From Candidatus Woesearchaeota archaeon (lineage in GTDB: Archaea; Nanobdellota; Nanobdellia; Woesearchaeales; 21-14-0-10-32-9): a stretch of DNA of 12,296 nt. The stretch covers positions 1 to 12,296 of the forward strand of contig PWLK01000018.1 in NCBI GenBank assembly GCA_003560545.1, given 5' to 3'. This document shows positions 6,771-12,296 of this stretch, piece after piece (positions within the stretch are counted from its first letter, which is position 1; the number at the start of each line of letters is the position of its first letter). The notes beneath the pieces are model-generated. The model saw only the letters and a program-made list of their open reading frames with translations, searched no databases and was not told the origin of the DNA. Made by a program: the position numbers and the translations under genes.

Positions 6771-6815
6771 TAAGTTAGTTAAGTTAGCTAAGTTAACTTA
6801 TTTAGTTAAGTTAAA
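6771..6815. repeat. Five 9-bp tandem repeats (TAAGTTAGT type), probable RHH operator
   Basis: On the plus strand five 9-base units follow each other without gaps: TAAGTTAGT (6771), TAAGTTAGC (6780), TAAGTTAAC (6789), TTATTTAGT (6798, degenerate) and TAAGTTAAA (6807). The third unit runs into a 12-base palindrome, TAAGTTAACTTA (6789-6800). The array lies between the TATA-like boxes and the Shine-Dalgarno site of the RHH genes. RHH repressors such as MetJ and the omega repressor bind arrays of short repeats of 7-8 bp, so an autoregulatory operator is the natural reading. Whether the RHH proteins bind here is inference. Confidence 0.75.
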
Positions 6816-6834
6816 CTTCTTTGATTAATATAAT

Positions 6835-6842
6835 TATTTAAA
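6835..6842 (-). promoter_or_regulatory. Proximal TATA-like box of the RHH-RHH-giant operon
   Basis: TTTAAATA on the minus strand. Transcription would begin near 6812, inside the 9-bp repeat array, so a protein bound to the repeats would cover the start point. It competes with a second identical box 23 bp further upstream. Confidence 0.4.
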
Positions 6843-6857
6843 TAATTTACTTACCAG

Positions 6858-6865
6858 TATTTAAA
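6858..6865 (-). promoter_or_regulatory. Distal TATA-like box of the RHH-RHH-giant operon
   Basis: TTTAAATA on the minus strand preceded by GAAATA, a fair BRE-like context. A start near 6836 would give a leader of about 84 bases carrying the whole repeat array. The box core is self-complementary, so direction is fixed only by the downstream gene. Confidence 0.45.
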
Positions 6866-6966
6866 TATTTCTATCAGAAATAATCCGTCCCAAATATCAC
6901 ATTTTATTGCTGCGAAAACACCACTGCGTCCTGCCTGGCACAGGTTCATCGTCAAGCAAGCTGCAT

Positions 6967-7012
6967 GAATCACTTGCTCTCCTGGCTTGTTTCAAGGCAG
7001 CAACAATGATTC
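6967..7012. other. Imperfect 46-base hairpin in the intergenic gap
   Basis: GAATCA (6967-6972) pairs with TGATTC (7007-7012), and TTGCT (6974-6978) with AGCAA (6999-7003). The loop contains a further CTTG/CAAG pair around 3 bases. The segment is richer in G+C than the AT-rich sequence to its left and has no convincing coding frame. It may be a small structured RNA, a processing site downstream of the 597-residue gene, or chance. I see no tRNA or box C/D consensus in it. Confidence 0.3.
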
Positions 7013-7029
7013 GGGACAAAGCCTATCAG

Positions 7030-7038
7030 AAAAAAAAA
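7030..7038 (-). terminator. T9 terminator of the 597-residue protein gene
   Basis: Nine consecutive T on the minus strand begin 3 bases after the TAA at 7042-7044, a typical archaeal oligo-T stop. Confidence 0.7.
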
Positions 7039-7041
7039 CTT

Positions 7042-8835
7042 TTACGCCCAGGAAAGAACGTACTTAATATTATGGTAAAGCCTGGCAATATCATCATACA
7101 CCAAAGACTTCTTCTCCTCAGGCAACTCCTCGTAAAACTTAAGCAAAGAAATATACTTCTCCTCAGCAGCAGAAACCTCGCGGAACTCCAAAGCAACCAT
7201 AGCGTTATACAACAACGCGACACACTTATCCAAAGCACTACCAGACACAGGGCTTTCCTTAGCCACAAACCCATAATCATCCTTCGAATAACTACTAGTA
7301 TTAAGAACCAATTGCCGGAGCTCCTCAATGAGAAGGGAAACATGAAGCCTTGAAACAAAAAACTTCCTTTGCTCCAAATACGATAGCTTCCTGAAAAGAA
7401 GCTTGAAAACATTCCTCAAAGGATCGTGAAGGATTTTCTTCTGAGAAACCCTTTCAAGATCTTCAGCGACAAATTCTAACTGCAAGCCCAAAGCATGCTT
7501 AACATAAAGCCTCTGCGCACTAACAATACCCCTAACAACTTTCCCGGAACTCTTAAACTCCTTGGAATCATCCAAAGACAAAGCATGCTCGGCCTCAGAA
7601 ACAAGCTTTAACAACTCCTCTTTCTGCGCGTCTGACAACAAAACCTCTTTACGCGCCTTCCTGGTCAACCACCAGCTAAGACGAGCGTAAGCACCCTTAA
7701 TCTCTTTCTTAAACAAAACGTAAAGGAATAACAAAACAGACAAGCCAATCAACACACCAATTATCACACCCACAATTTCACGCTCATCCTCATCAACCAA
7801 GACGGGGCGCTCGCGCTCGGGCAGCTCAGGCTCAACCTCCTCCTCTTCTTCCTCTTCAACCACTTCCTCTTCTTCAGGCTCAGGATCAGGTATGTACTCG
7901 CAGTCCTGCCAGAACAACCTTTCAAGGTTATTAGGATCACAACCAGCCAGGTCAACGCAACGCCTGGACTGCGTCCCATTAGGATAACACCTACCCCAAC
8001 GCTCACACTGCCACTCAGGCGTACAACGATCCGGTGGAGGCGCAGGAGCCCTGCCAACATCATCATCATCTTCCTCAGGAGGGCAAACAGCGTTCAAAGT
8101 AACCATGTTGGAATCAACAGTGTAATTCTGCGGAGGCCTCTCAGTTACATCCGTAGCAGTAAAATAAATGTGCTCCTCCCCACAAAAATCATCTGTCACA
8201 AAAAAAGACACGGAAGAACCTTCAAGTATAACCTCGAACTCAGACGCGCCAACCACGTCGTAAACCAAAGGATCCCCGTCCGGGTCACTAAAATAATCAT
8301 CGAGGCTGAAAGCACTAATCTCAATATTAACCGGGATGTCCTGGCTTGGAATATTAGCAATAAGCCTTGGAGGATCATTAATCTGCATTATCTCAAAATC
8401 AAACACTTTCTCCGAGACAAAAGGGCACTGGAATATGTCTTCAGCGTAAAGAGTTACAGAATAATTACCAACACCTGTCTGGTTAGCCCAAATCGTAACC
8501 AAGCCCGCAGTAGAAACCGAAAAATTAAGCCCGGAAACGTTGACATGCTCTGAAAACAAGAGAACGTCGTGATCATCAGGATGAATTCCCTCAGCCAAAC
8601 AAGTATGAGTATAATCAAGAACCTCGGTGGACTGGTTAATCGCAACAGGGCAATCACCCAGATTTATCTCAGAAGGCCAATTAATACAAAGCGAAGCAGA
8701 ACCCGCACCACTCGTAGCCCTCCCATGAAGAGCAGCCTCAGAGACAACATCTTCGGTTGACACAACAACGAGGTAAGCCTGCGCCAAAGACAGGATGAAC
8801 ACCGCGAGGACTGCAAGAGTCTCATATCTAACCAT
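7042..8835 (-). CDS. Receptor-like membrane protein: cadherin-like + TSP1-like outside, helical DUF4129-like domain inside
   Basis: The protein has 597 residues. A signal peptide (about 1-25) is followed by a beta-rich outer region (40-250) containing NDPP (153-156) and YFSDPDGDPLVY (181-192), the hallmark of cadherin/dystroglycan-like repeats. Residues 271-312 hold six Cys with the W-x-C-x-x-W-x-x-C pattern of thrombospondin type 1-like modules. A Glu/Pro stalk (316-343) precedes one membrane helix (354-375) followed by KKEIK, so the C-terminal 220 residues are cytosolic. That tail has an LY...LEFVAEDL...LEQRKFFVS helical domain (443-510) and a terminal hairpin (535-595), both similar by eye to the 344-residue protein at 1559-2593. 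The ATG at 8835 lies about 28 bases after a strong TATA box, suggesting a leaderless messenger. Function unknown; an outside-to-inside link to the MoxR system is my inference. Confidence 0.88.
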   Translation of the reverse strand: MVRYETLAVLAVFILSLAQAYLVVVSTEDVVSEAALHGRATSGAGSASLCINWPSEINLGDCPVAINQSTEVLDYTHTCLAEGIHPDDHDVLLFSEHVNVSGLNFSVSTAGLVTIWANQTGVGNYSVTLYAEDIFQCPFVSEKVFDFEIMQINDPPRLIANIPSQDIPVNIEISAFSLDDYFSDPDGDPLVYDVVGASEFEVILEGSSVSFFVTDDFCGEEHIYFTATDVTERPPQNYTVDSNMVTLNAVCPPEEDDDDVGRAPAPPPDRCTPEWQCERWGRCYPNGTQSRRCVDLAGCDPNNLERLFWQDCEYIPDPEPEEEEVVEEEEEEEVEPELPERERPVLVDEDEREIVGVIIGVLIGLSVLLFLYVLFKKEIKGAYARLSWWLTRKARKEVLLSDAQKEELLKLVSEAEHALSLDDSKEFKSSGKVVRGIVSAQRLYVKHALGLQLEFVAEDLERVSQKKILHDPLRNVFKLLFRKLSYLEQRKFFVSRLHVSLLIEELRQLVLNTSSYSKDDYGFVAKESPVSGSALDKCVALLYNAMVALEFREVSAAEEKYISLLKFYEELPEEKKSLVYDDIARLYHNIKYVLSWA

Positions 8836-8858
8836 GGTTATAAACTCTTCAAAGAGAA

Positions 8859-8868
8859 TATATAAATA
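8859..8868 (-). promoter_or_regulatory. TATA box of the 597-residue protein gene (leaderless)
   Basis: Minus-strand ATTTATATA centred near 8864, about 28 bases before the ATG at 8835. Transcription would start at or within a few bases of the start codon. No Shine-Dalgarno site is present, which fits a leaderless messenger. Confidence 0.6.
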
Positions 8869-8879
8869 TTGCTATAAGA

Positions 8880-9434
8880 CTAGTCCATGTCAGGAATGTT
8901 AACGGTAACCCTTGGACCAGATAAAACGTCTTCGCTTACAACAGGGAGAGGAGAACCCGAAAGGAACCTTTCAACAACCCAGCCAGGAGGCTCTTCCAAC
9001 AAATAAATATGAACCTCTGCCTCATAAAAACCATGTGAAACACCCCTGTCAGGAGAAGCGTACAAAACCATGGAAACATTCTCCCCGGCAGAAACAGGGA
9101 ACGTGTTCTCCCTGCCAAGATAAAGCCAATCCCCTAACGAACCCTCAGCAGTAACATGAACGAAACCATCACTCTGAGGCGTAAGAGAAATACCCCTCTC
9201 CGAATAACCAGTATTCCTAATAGTACCGAAATGAATCTTATCCCTATCAAGATTAAACCCCACGTAATCCCCGATGTTAAGAGTTGCATTAATACCAGAA
9301 TAATCCTTTATAGAACCCGTAACCACAGAGGAAGCGTAAACAGAGAAAACAAAAACAACAAGCATTAAAACAGCGGCAACAAGCAAAAAAAACAAGAAAA
9401 CCTTCTCCTGCTTAGAACTCCTTTTCCTTGGCAT
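8880..9434 (-). CDS. Signal-anchored small surface protein (184 residues)
   Basis: A basic start (RKRSSKQEK) leads to a long hydrophobic helix (about 12-35), then VVTG and a beta-rich body with NIGDYVGFNL and KIHFGTI, ending without a second membrane helix. The layout (hydrophobic helix, TG, a strand, then I-x-FG) echoes that of the two four-cysteine proteins nearby, but this one has no Cys at all and the sequence match is weak. The hydrophobic stretch may be a signal peptide or an anchor. The ATG at 9434 has a TATA box about 28 bases upstream, again suggesting a leaderless messenger. I do not recognise the family. A fibre subunit or accessory envelope protein is the likely class by context. 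Confidence 0.8.
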   Translation of the reverse strand: MPRKRSSKQEKVFLFFLLVAAVLMLVVFVFSVYASSVVTGSIKDYSGINATLNIGDYVGFNLDRDKIHFGTIRNTGYSERGISLTPQSDGFVHVTAEGSLGDWLYLGRENTFPVSAGENVSMVLYASPDRGVSHGFYEAEVHIYLLEEPPGWVVERFLSGSPLPVVSEDVLSGPRVTVNIPDMD

Positions 9435-9457
9435 AAAAAGAAAATAAAAAGAAGAAG

Positions 9458-9467
9458 TATATAAAAA
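9458..9467 (-). promoter_or_regulatory. TATA box of the 184-residue protein gene (leaderless)
   Basis: Minus-strand TTTTTATATA centred near 9462, 28 bases before ATG at 9434, with only T/C-rich sequence between and no Shine-Dalgarno site. Confidence 0.6.
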
Positions 9468-9472
9468 TTACT

Positions 9473-9481
9473 AAAAAAAAA
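9473..9481 (-). terminator. T9 terminator after the 222-residue protein gene
   Basis: Nine T follow the TAA at 9482-9484 directly. The next gene's TATA box lies only a few bases further, so terminator and promoter share one 47-base gap. Confidence 0.65.
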
Positions 9482-10150
9482 TTATTCGATATCCAAACCC
9501 GTAGCCTGGAAAGTAAGCGTTACACTACTCTCACCGGGCTCAGCAGACCTTGGCAAGCCAATCTGAACGTGCATAGCAAAACTATTATTCCCACCCACAC
9601 CACCGGTATGAGTGAGGTTAGCACAAGCAGGCACGTAATCAGTCGAATTCAAAAGCAGCGTATAATCATTTACGAGGCCATCGTAGCACCCACCGAAATG
9701 CTCTGTTCCTTCACCTCGGCTTAATGTCATGTACTCAATCGTAGAGCTAAGATCCGCTGAAGGCAGGAAGTCACTGGTTTCGTTCTGAGCCTGTCCCACC
9801 GTGCTTGGAAGCAATTCTACTTCGGCATCAACATTCCCGTCATTCCTGACAAGAATCGGATTAGGCCAACCCTCTCCTGTACAGTTACTTGTCTGCTCTC
9901 CACCCTCAGAATTGATAAGTATAAGGGATTCAGTGCTAGGCGTACAAGTACCGAAATCAATTTCAGGGTTATCAATAGTTGTAATTGAAACAGCGCTAAG
10001 AATCTCAATCATAACATCTCCTTGTGCTTCAGAGGCAAAACCTGTCACGGTAATACTGCCAATCCTGTTCATGCTTATAACCGTGCCTGTAACAGAAACT
10101 ATCATTGCCCCTACAAGTAATACTGCGAGAAACTTATTCGATTCAAGCAT
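9482..10150 (-). CDS. Four-cysteine beta-rich secreted surface protein (222 residues), paralogue of the 11680 gene
   Basis: An N-terminal hydrophobic helix (about 7-25) is followed by VTGF, a GDVMIEI strand, then EIDFGTCTPST, CTGEG, VRNDGN, FLPS, GGCYDGLV, CANL and NNS near the end. Nearly every one of these motifs, including all four Cys, recurs in the same order in the protein encoded at 11680-12296, so the two are paralogues. Two disulfides and exposure outside the cell are likely; several sequons are present. ATG at 10150 overlaps the end of the 79-residue gene by 8 bases and has GGAGG at 10160-10164, so it is translationally coupled. The helix, TG, strand order loosely recalls TasA/camelysin-type fibre proteins and archaeal bundling pili; I could not verify this. 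Confidence 0.87.
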   Translation of the reverse strand: MLESNKFLAVLLVGAMIVSVTGTVISMNRIGSITVTGFASEAQGDVMIEILSAVSITTIDNPEIDFGTCTPSTESLILINSEGGEQTSNCTGEGWPNPILVRNDGNVDAEVELLPSTVGQAQNETSDFLPSADLSSTIEYMTLSRGEGTEHFGGCYDGLVNDYTLLLNSTDYVPACANLTHTGGVGGNNSFAMHVQIGLPRSAEPGESSVTLTFQATGLDIE

Positions 10151-10382
10151 TCAAATCATCCTCCACGTCTTCAACGTTTAAGTAAACACCTGCGGAACTC
10201 TCCCCTACAGGTTTTTCAGAACCTACGGCGATGCTCACCTGCCCTGTACCTGGGCTTGGCTCAGGCCATGCAAGCTCAACTTCCTGCAAGCTTGTGAGAA
10301 CAACAAAAGTTCCCAGCAAGGACACAAGAACAACAGCAAGGGCCAACAAGCCAATGGTTTTCTTTGAAACATCGCTTACCAT
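10143..10382 (-). CDS. 79-residue signal-anchored miniprotein
   Basis: Residues about 8-30 form a strong hydrophobic helix after VSKK. Then come WPEPSPGTG, a single strand-like QVSIAV and a short acidic tail. There is no Cys and no room for a folded body. The GTGQVSIAV stretch resembles the first strand of the four-cysteine proteins (QGDVMIEI, AGDVQLEV). It could be a stripped-down relative, a minor or capping subunit, or a membrane partner. Its final codons overlap the start of the 222-residue gene by 8 bases and carry that gene's Shine-Dalgarno site, so synthesis of the two is linked. ATG at 10382 follows a TATA-like box by about 32 bases. The gene is short, but helix, promoter and overlap support it. 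Confidence 0.75.
   Translation of the reverse strand: MVSDVSKKTIGLLALAVVLVSLLGTFVVLTSLQEVELAWPEPSPGTGQVSIAVGSEKPVGESSAGVYLNVEDVEDDLNA
10160..10164 (-). promoter_or_regulatory. Shine-Dalgarno site inside the 79-residue gene
   Basis: Minus-strand GGAGG lies 9 bases before ATG at 10150, within the last codons of the upstream gene, and supports coupled translation of the pair. Confidence 0.65.
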
Positions 10383-10410
10383 TTTCTATTAGTAACACAA
10401 GTTGATACTC

Positions 10411-10417
10411 TTTAAAT
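10411..10417 (-). promoter_or_regulatory. TATA-like box of the 79/222-residue gene pair
   Basis: Minus-strand CATTTAAAG centred near 10414, 32 bases before ATG at 10382. This would give a leader of only a few bases. It stands directly after the 394-residue gene, with no T-run between, so read-through from upstream is also possible. Confidence 0.45.
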
Positions 10418-10421
10418 GTTT

Positions 10422-11606
10422 TTATTTCTTTTTCTTGAACAAGAAAATTATGTTTACTATCAAAAGTATTAGCACGAGCACTGATAACGCCATTACGACG
10501 TGCAAAGCTGTAATCCCAGTGCCTTCATCTTCATCGCCTCTCAAAGCCCTTGTTTCTTCCTCTGTCAGAATCGTAAAAGTTACAGGGAACACCTTGGAGT
10601 GCTCTCCAAAGAAAACAGTTATGTCCGCGTCGTACTCCCCGGGCTCAAGACCGCTCGTATCAACATAGTGATTGATGGTTGCCGTGCCAAAACTTGGAAG
10701 CCTTTCACCAGGAGTCCTGGTAGTAGTTCCGTTAAGGCTTATCTCCGCGTAAACATTACTGAAAGCCTCACCCCACATGTTTTCCACGCGCATGCTAAAC
10801 TGATTAACCGTGTTATACAATAATTCCTCGGGGCGATATGAAAGGAGTTCAACGTCTTCCTCCCCGATTCGAACCGTCGCGGAGCTGTTAACCGATGTGC
10901 CCGCGTAATCAACCGTGAGGACTGCAGGGTACCTTCCAGGGCTCAAATCACTTGTTTCAAGGGAGTAAGTCCTCCTGCTCCTCTCACCTGGCTCTAAATG
11001 AATCCTGCTGTAATCATTCGAAATAATAACGTTGTCATCCACATCGAAAACATCTATCCTGGCAGTAAAGCTTGTTGGCTCATCACCCCTGCTAATAATC
11101 TCCCAGTTAAAAGAAGTATCCCTGCCTTCATTAACAGCTCTCACAGAGAAATCACTTATCTCAAGGTACTCGCCAGGGTAAGGAAAGTGAACCCTTACAC
11201 GAGACACAACGCTCGTCCTGACAACGATTAAACCCTCATCCTCATCAGGGCTGCTCTCAGTCGCAATAACCCTTAAATCATTCGGGCCTACGAACTCATC
11301 ATCCAAGCCAGGCGGAAGATCAAGGTAAAGCGTAAAGCTGCCTCTTGAACCAGGCGTTAAAGGAATATTGCTTGCGGACAACTCAGCGTACTCAGCAAGA
11401 TCCCCTTCGAGTTCAATCCTGCCAATAATATCCCTGCCCGCGTTATTCCTAACAATGTAAGGAACCTCTACTTCCATACCCGCGGAATCATACTCAACAC
11501 TAGCAGAAGCCGGGGAAATACCAATTGCCTCCGCATCCCCTGACACGAAAACCAGGGCTAACAACAAGAACGCGGATGCAAAAAACAATTTCTTTAAATG
11601 CAACAT
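10422..11606 (-). CDS. Ig-like exported protein with C-terminal membrane anchor (394 residues)
   Basis: A cleavable signal peptide (1-27, ending AEA) is followed by a first beta domain beginning IGISPASASVEYD with VPYIVRNNAGRDI and LTPGSRGSFTLYLDLPPG. Two or three more Ig/NEW3-like beta domains follow, with LEPGERSRRTYSL and LSPGRYPAVLTVDY, and LEPGEYDADITV later on. One membrane helix lies near 364-390 and ends in KKKK, leaving almost nothing in the cytosol. The order (signal peptide, COG1470-like beta sandwiches, C-terminal helix and basic tail) resembles the DUF916/DUF3324 proteins that bind WxL surface proteins in Gram-positive bacteria; this is an architectural parallel only. It lies between the two four-cysteine paralogues, so it may hold or assemble them. 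ATG at 11606 follows a TATA-like box by 29 bases. Confidence 0.85.
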   Translation of the reverse strand: MLHLKKLFFASAFLLLALVFVSGDAEAIGISPASASVEYDSAGMEVEVPYIVRNNAGRDIIGRIELEGDLAEYAELSASNIPLTPGSRGSFTLYLDLPPGLDDEFVGPNDLRVIATESSPDEDEGLIVVRTSVVSRVRVHFPYPGEYLEISDFSVRAVNEGRDTSFNWEIISRGDEPTSFTARIDVFDVDDNVIISNDYSRIHLEPGERSRRTYSLETSDLSPGRYPAVLTVDYAGTSVNSSATVRIGEEDVELLSYRPEELLYNTVNQFSMRVENMWGEAFSNVYAEISLNGTTTRTPGERLPSFGTATINHYVDTSGLEPGEYDADITVFFGEHSKVFPVTFTILTEEETRALRGDEDEGTGITALHVVMALSVLVLILLIVNIIFLFKKKK

Positions 11607-11630
11607 GGTAAAACACTCTTACTTTCTCAG

Positions 11631-11640
11631 TTAAAAATAT
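11631..11640 (-). promoter_or_regulatory. TATA-like box of the 394-residue protein gene
   Basis: Minus-strand ATATTTTTAA centred near 11635, about 29 bases before ATG at 11606, consistent with a leaderless or near-leaderless transcript. Confidence 0.5.
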
Positions 11641-11645
11641 TATGG

Positions 11646-11665
11646 AAAAAATAAAAAGAAAAAAA
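11646..11665 (-). terminator. T-rich terminator after the upstream four-cysteine gene
   Basis: On the minus strand three T-tracts, interrupted by single C and A, follow the TAA at 11680 by about 15 bases and directly precede the next gene's TATA-like box. Confidence 0.65.
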
Positions 11666-11679
11666 TAGTAAACCAATGC

Positions 11680-12296
11680 TTAAACGTTCGCAGCTGTAAA
11701 AGTTATCGTGGCTGAACTCGGAACCGGGTCAGCTGCTCTCGGAATCACAATTTCAAAGTGGATTCCAACGCTATTGTTTTCATTCTGATAGCCCAGATTA
11801 TCGCATACGTCATAAGATGAACTATTATTTATAAGTGAATAACTATCTACTAATCCAGCAGCACAACCACCCGAATAATCCGTATCTAAGTCACTTCCAT
11901 CATTTATTGCCTTGTATCTTAACTCCGATGTCCCAGCACTGGAAGGAAGGAAACTACCTCCAGCCTCGCCTGCTTGCCCCCAATCGTTTGACTCAAGCGT
12001 TACAACAGCTGGTACGTTACCATCATTTCTAACCCAAATAGGAGTTAACCCTTCACCTGGGCAATCAGCTTCTCCTACATCACCCTGATTCTCGCTGTTA
12101 ACCGTGAGATCGCTATCCGTGTCAGGAGTACAACTGCCAAAATCTATCTCGTTATTATCAGCCGTTGTAATAGAAAGCTCGTCAGCGACTTCCAACTGTA
12201 CATCTCCTGCTGCGGTAGTCCAGCCTGTTGCTGATAGTGCGCCGAGCCTGTCCAGGCTTAAAATAGTGCCGCCGAGCGAGACAACCATTGTTGCCA
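11680..12296 (-). CDS. Four-cysteine beta-rich secreted surface protein, 5' end cut by window edge
   Basis: The frame is open to the window edge. The first ATG inside (12288) is preceded in frame by Ala-Thr. Aligned with the 222-residue paralogue it falls in the middle of the hydrophobic helix (ATMVVSLGGT against GAMIVSVTGT), so the true start lies outside, perhaps a dozen residues upstream. Shared landmarks are ATGW/VTGF, GDVQLEV, EIDFGSCTP, CPGEG, VRNDGNV, FLPS, GGCAAGLVDSY, VCDNL, NNS and IPRAADP, with all four Cys conserved. The product is probably exported and disulfide-bonded. It is separated from the 394-residue gene by a 73-base gap with a T-rich terminator and a TATA-like box. It is likely a subunit of a surface layer or fibre; the family name is not known to me. 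Confidence 0.87.
   Translation of the reverse strand, partial: ATMVVSLGGTILSLDRLGALSATGWTTAAGDVQLEVADELSITTADNNEIDFGSCTPDTDSDLTVNSENQGDVGEADCPGEGLTPIWVRNDGNVPAVVTLESNDWGQAGEAGGSFLPSSAGTSELRYKAINDGSDLDTDYSGGCAAGLVDSYSLINNSSSYDVCDNLGYQNENNSVGIHFEIVIPRAADPVPSSATITFTAANV

Noticed and set aside
6771..6815. CRISPR-like repeats
   Set aside because: The units are 9 bp and contiguous with no spacers, and no cas gene is nearby; an operator array fits better.
6900..7030. tRNA or box C/D guide RNA in the intergenic gap
   Set aside because: No T-arm consensus or cloverleaf was found. RTGATGA and CTGA boxes do not occur together with usable spacing.
10073..10150. Type IV pilin-like (class III) signal peptide in the four-Cys proteins
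   Set aside because: No Lys/Arg-Gly/Ala cleavage site with a following polar residue precedes the hydrophobic helix. The helix looks like an ordinary signal peptide or anchor.

Overview
The window looks like part of the genome of a small-genome archaeon of the DPANN type (Woesearchaeota, Pacearchaeota or a relative; the phylum is a guess). TATA-like boxes of the TTTAAATA/TATATAAA type sit 25-32 bases before several start codons. Shine-Dalgarno sites read GGAGG or GGTG, about 8 bases from the start. T-runs follow several stop codons. Almost all the proteins are predicted to be exported, membrane-anchored, sequon-rich Ig-like or cadherin-like surface proteins, as is common in these archaea. There is no rRNA, tRNA, CRISPR array or transposon.

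Left part (1-2593): a minus-strand pair encodes a DUF58/vWA protein (cut by the window edge) and a MoxR AAA+ ATPase. Diverging from it is a plus-strand gene for a 344-residue cytosolic protein with an N-terminal DUF4129-like helical domain, a basic amphipathic patch, a long Glu/Lys-rich linker and a C-terminal helical hairpin. This gene probably starts at an ATT codon.

Middle part (2597-6870): a minus-strand unit encodes two tiny ribbon-helix-helix proteins (38 and 42 residues) and then a 1301-residue, C-terminally anchored, cadherin-like surface glycoprotein. Its leader carries five 9-bp tandem repeats, a likely operator for the two regulators. The giant gene changes strand composition partway through. 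It ends 3 bases from the stop codon of the convergent plus-strand gene. A 289-bp gap (6753-7041) holds the promoter, the repeat array and an imperfect hairpin.

Right part (7042-12296): six minus-strand genes. They encode a four-cysteine beta-rich secreted protein (cut by the window edge), a 394-residue Ig-like protein anchored by a C-terminal membrane helix, a 79-residue signal-anchored miniprotein, a second four-cysteine protein paralogous to the first, a 184-residue signal-anchored protein, and a 597-residue receptor-like membrane protein. The last has an outer cadherin-like domain, a TSP1-like cysteine module, one membrane helix and a helical cytosolic tail. Several genes appear to have their own near-leaderless promoter.

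The main link between the parts is that the cytosolic tail of the 597-residue protein and the 344-residue protein appear to share the same pair of helical domains. My working inference is that a MoxR/DUF58 chaperone system acts on, or senses, a cell-surface adhesion or fibre system whose largest component has its own RHH repressor switch. No single component is certainly new; the combination is what deserves checking.
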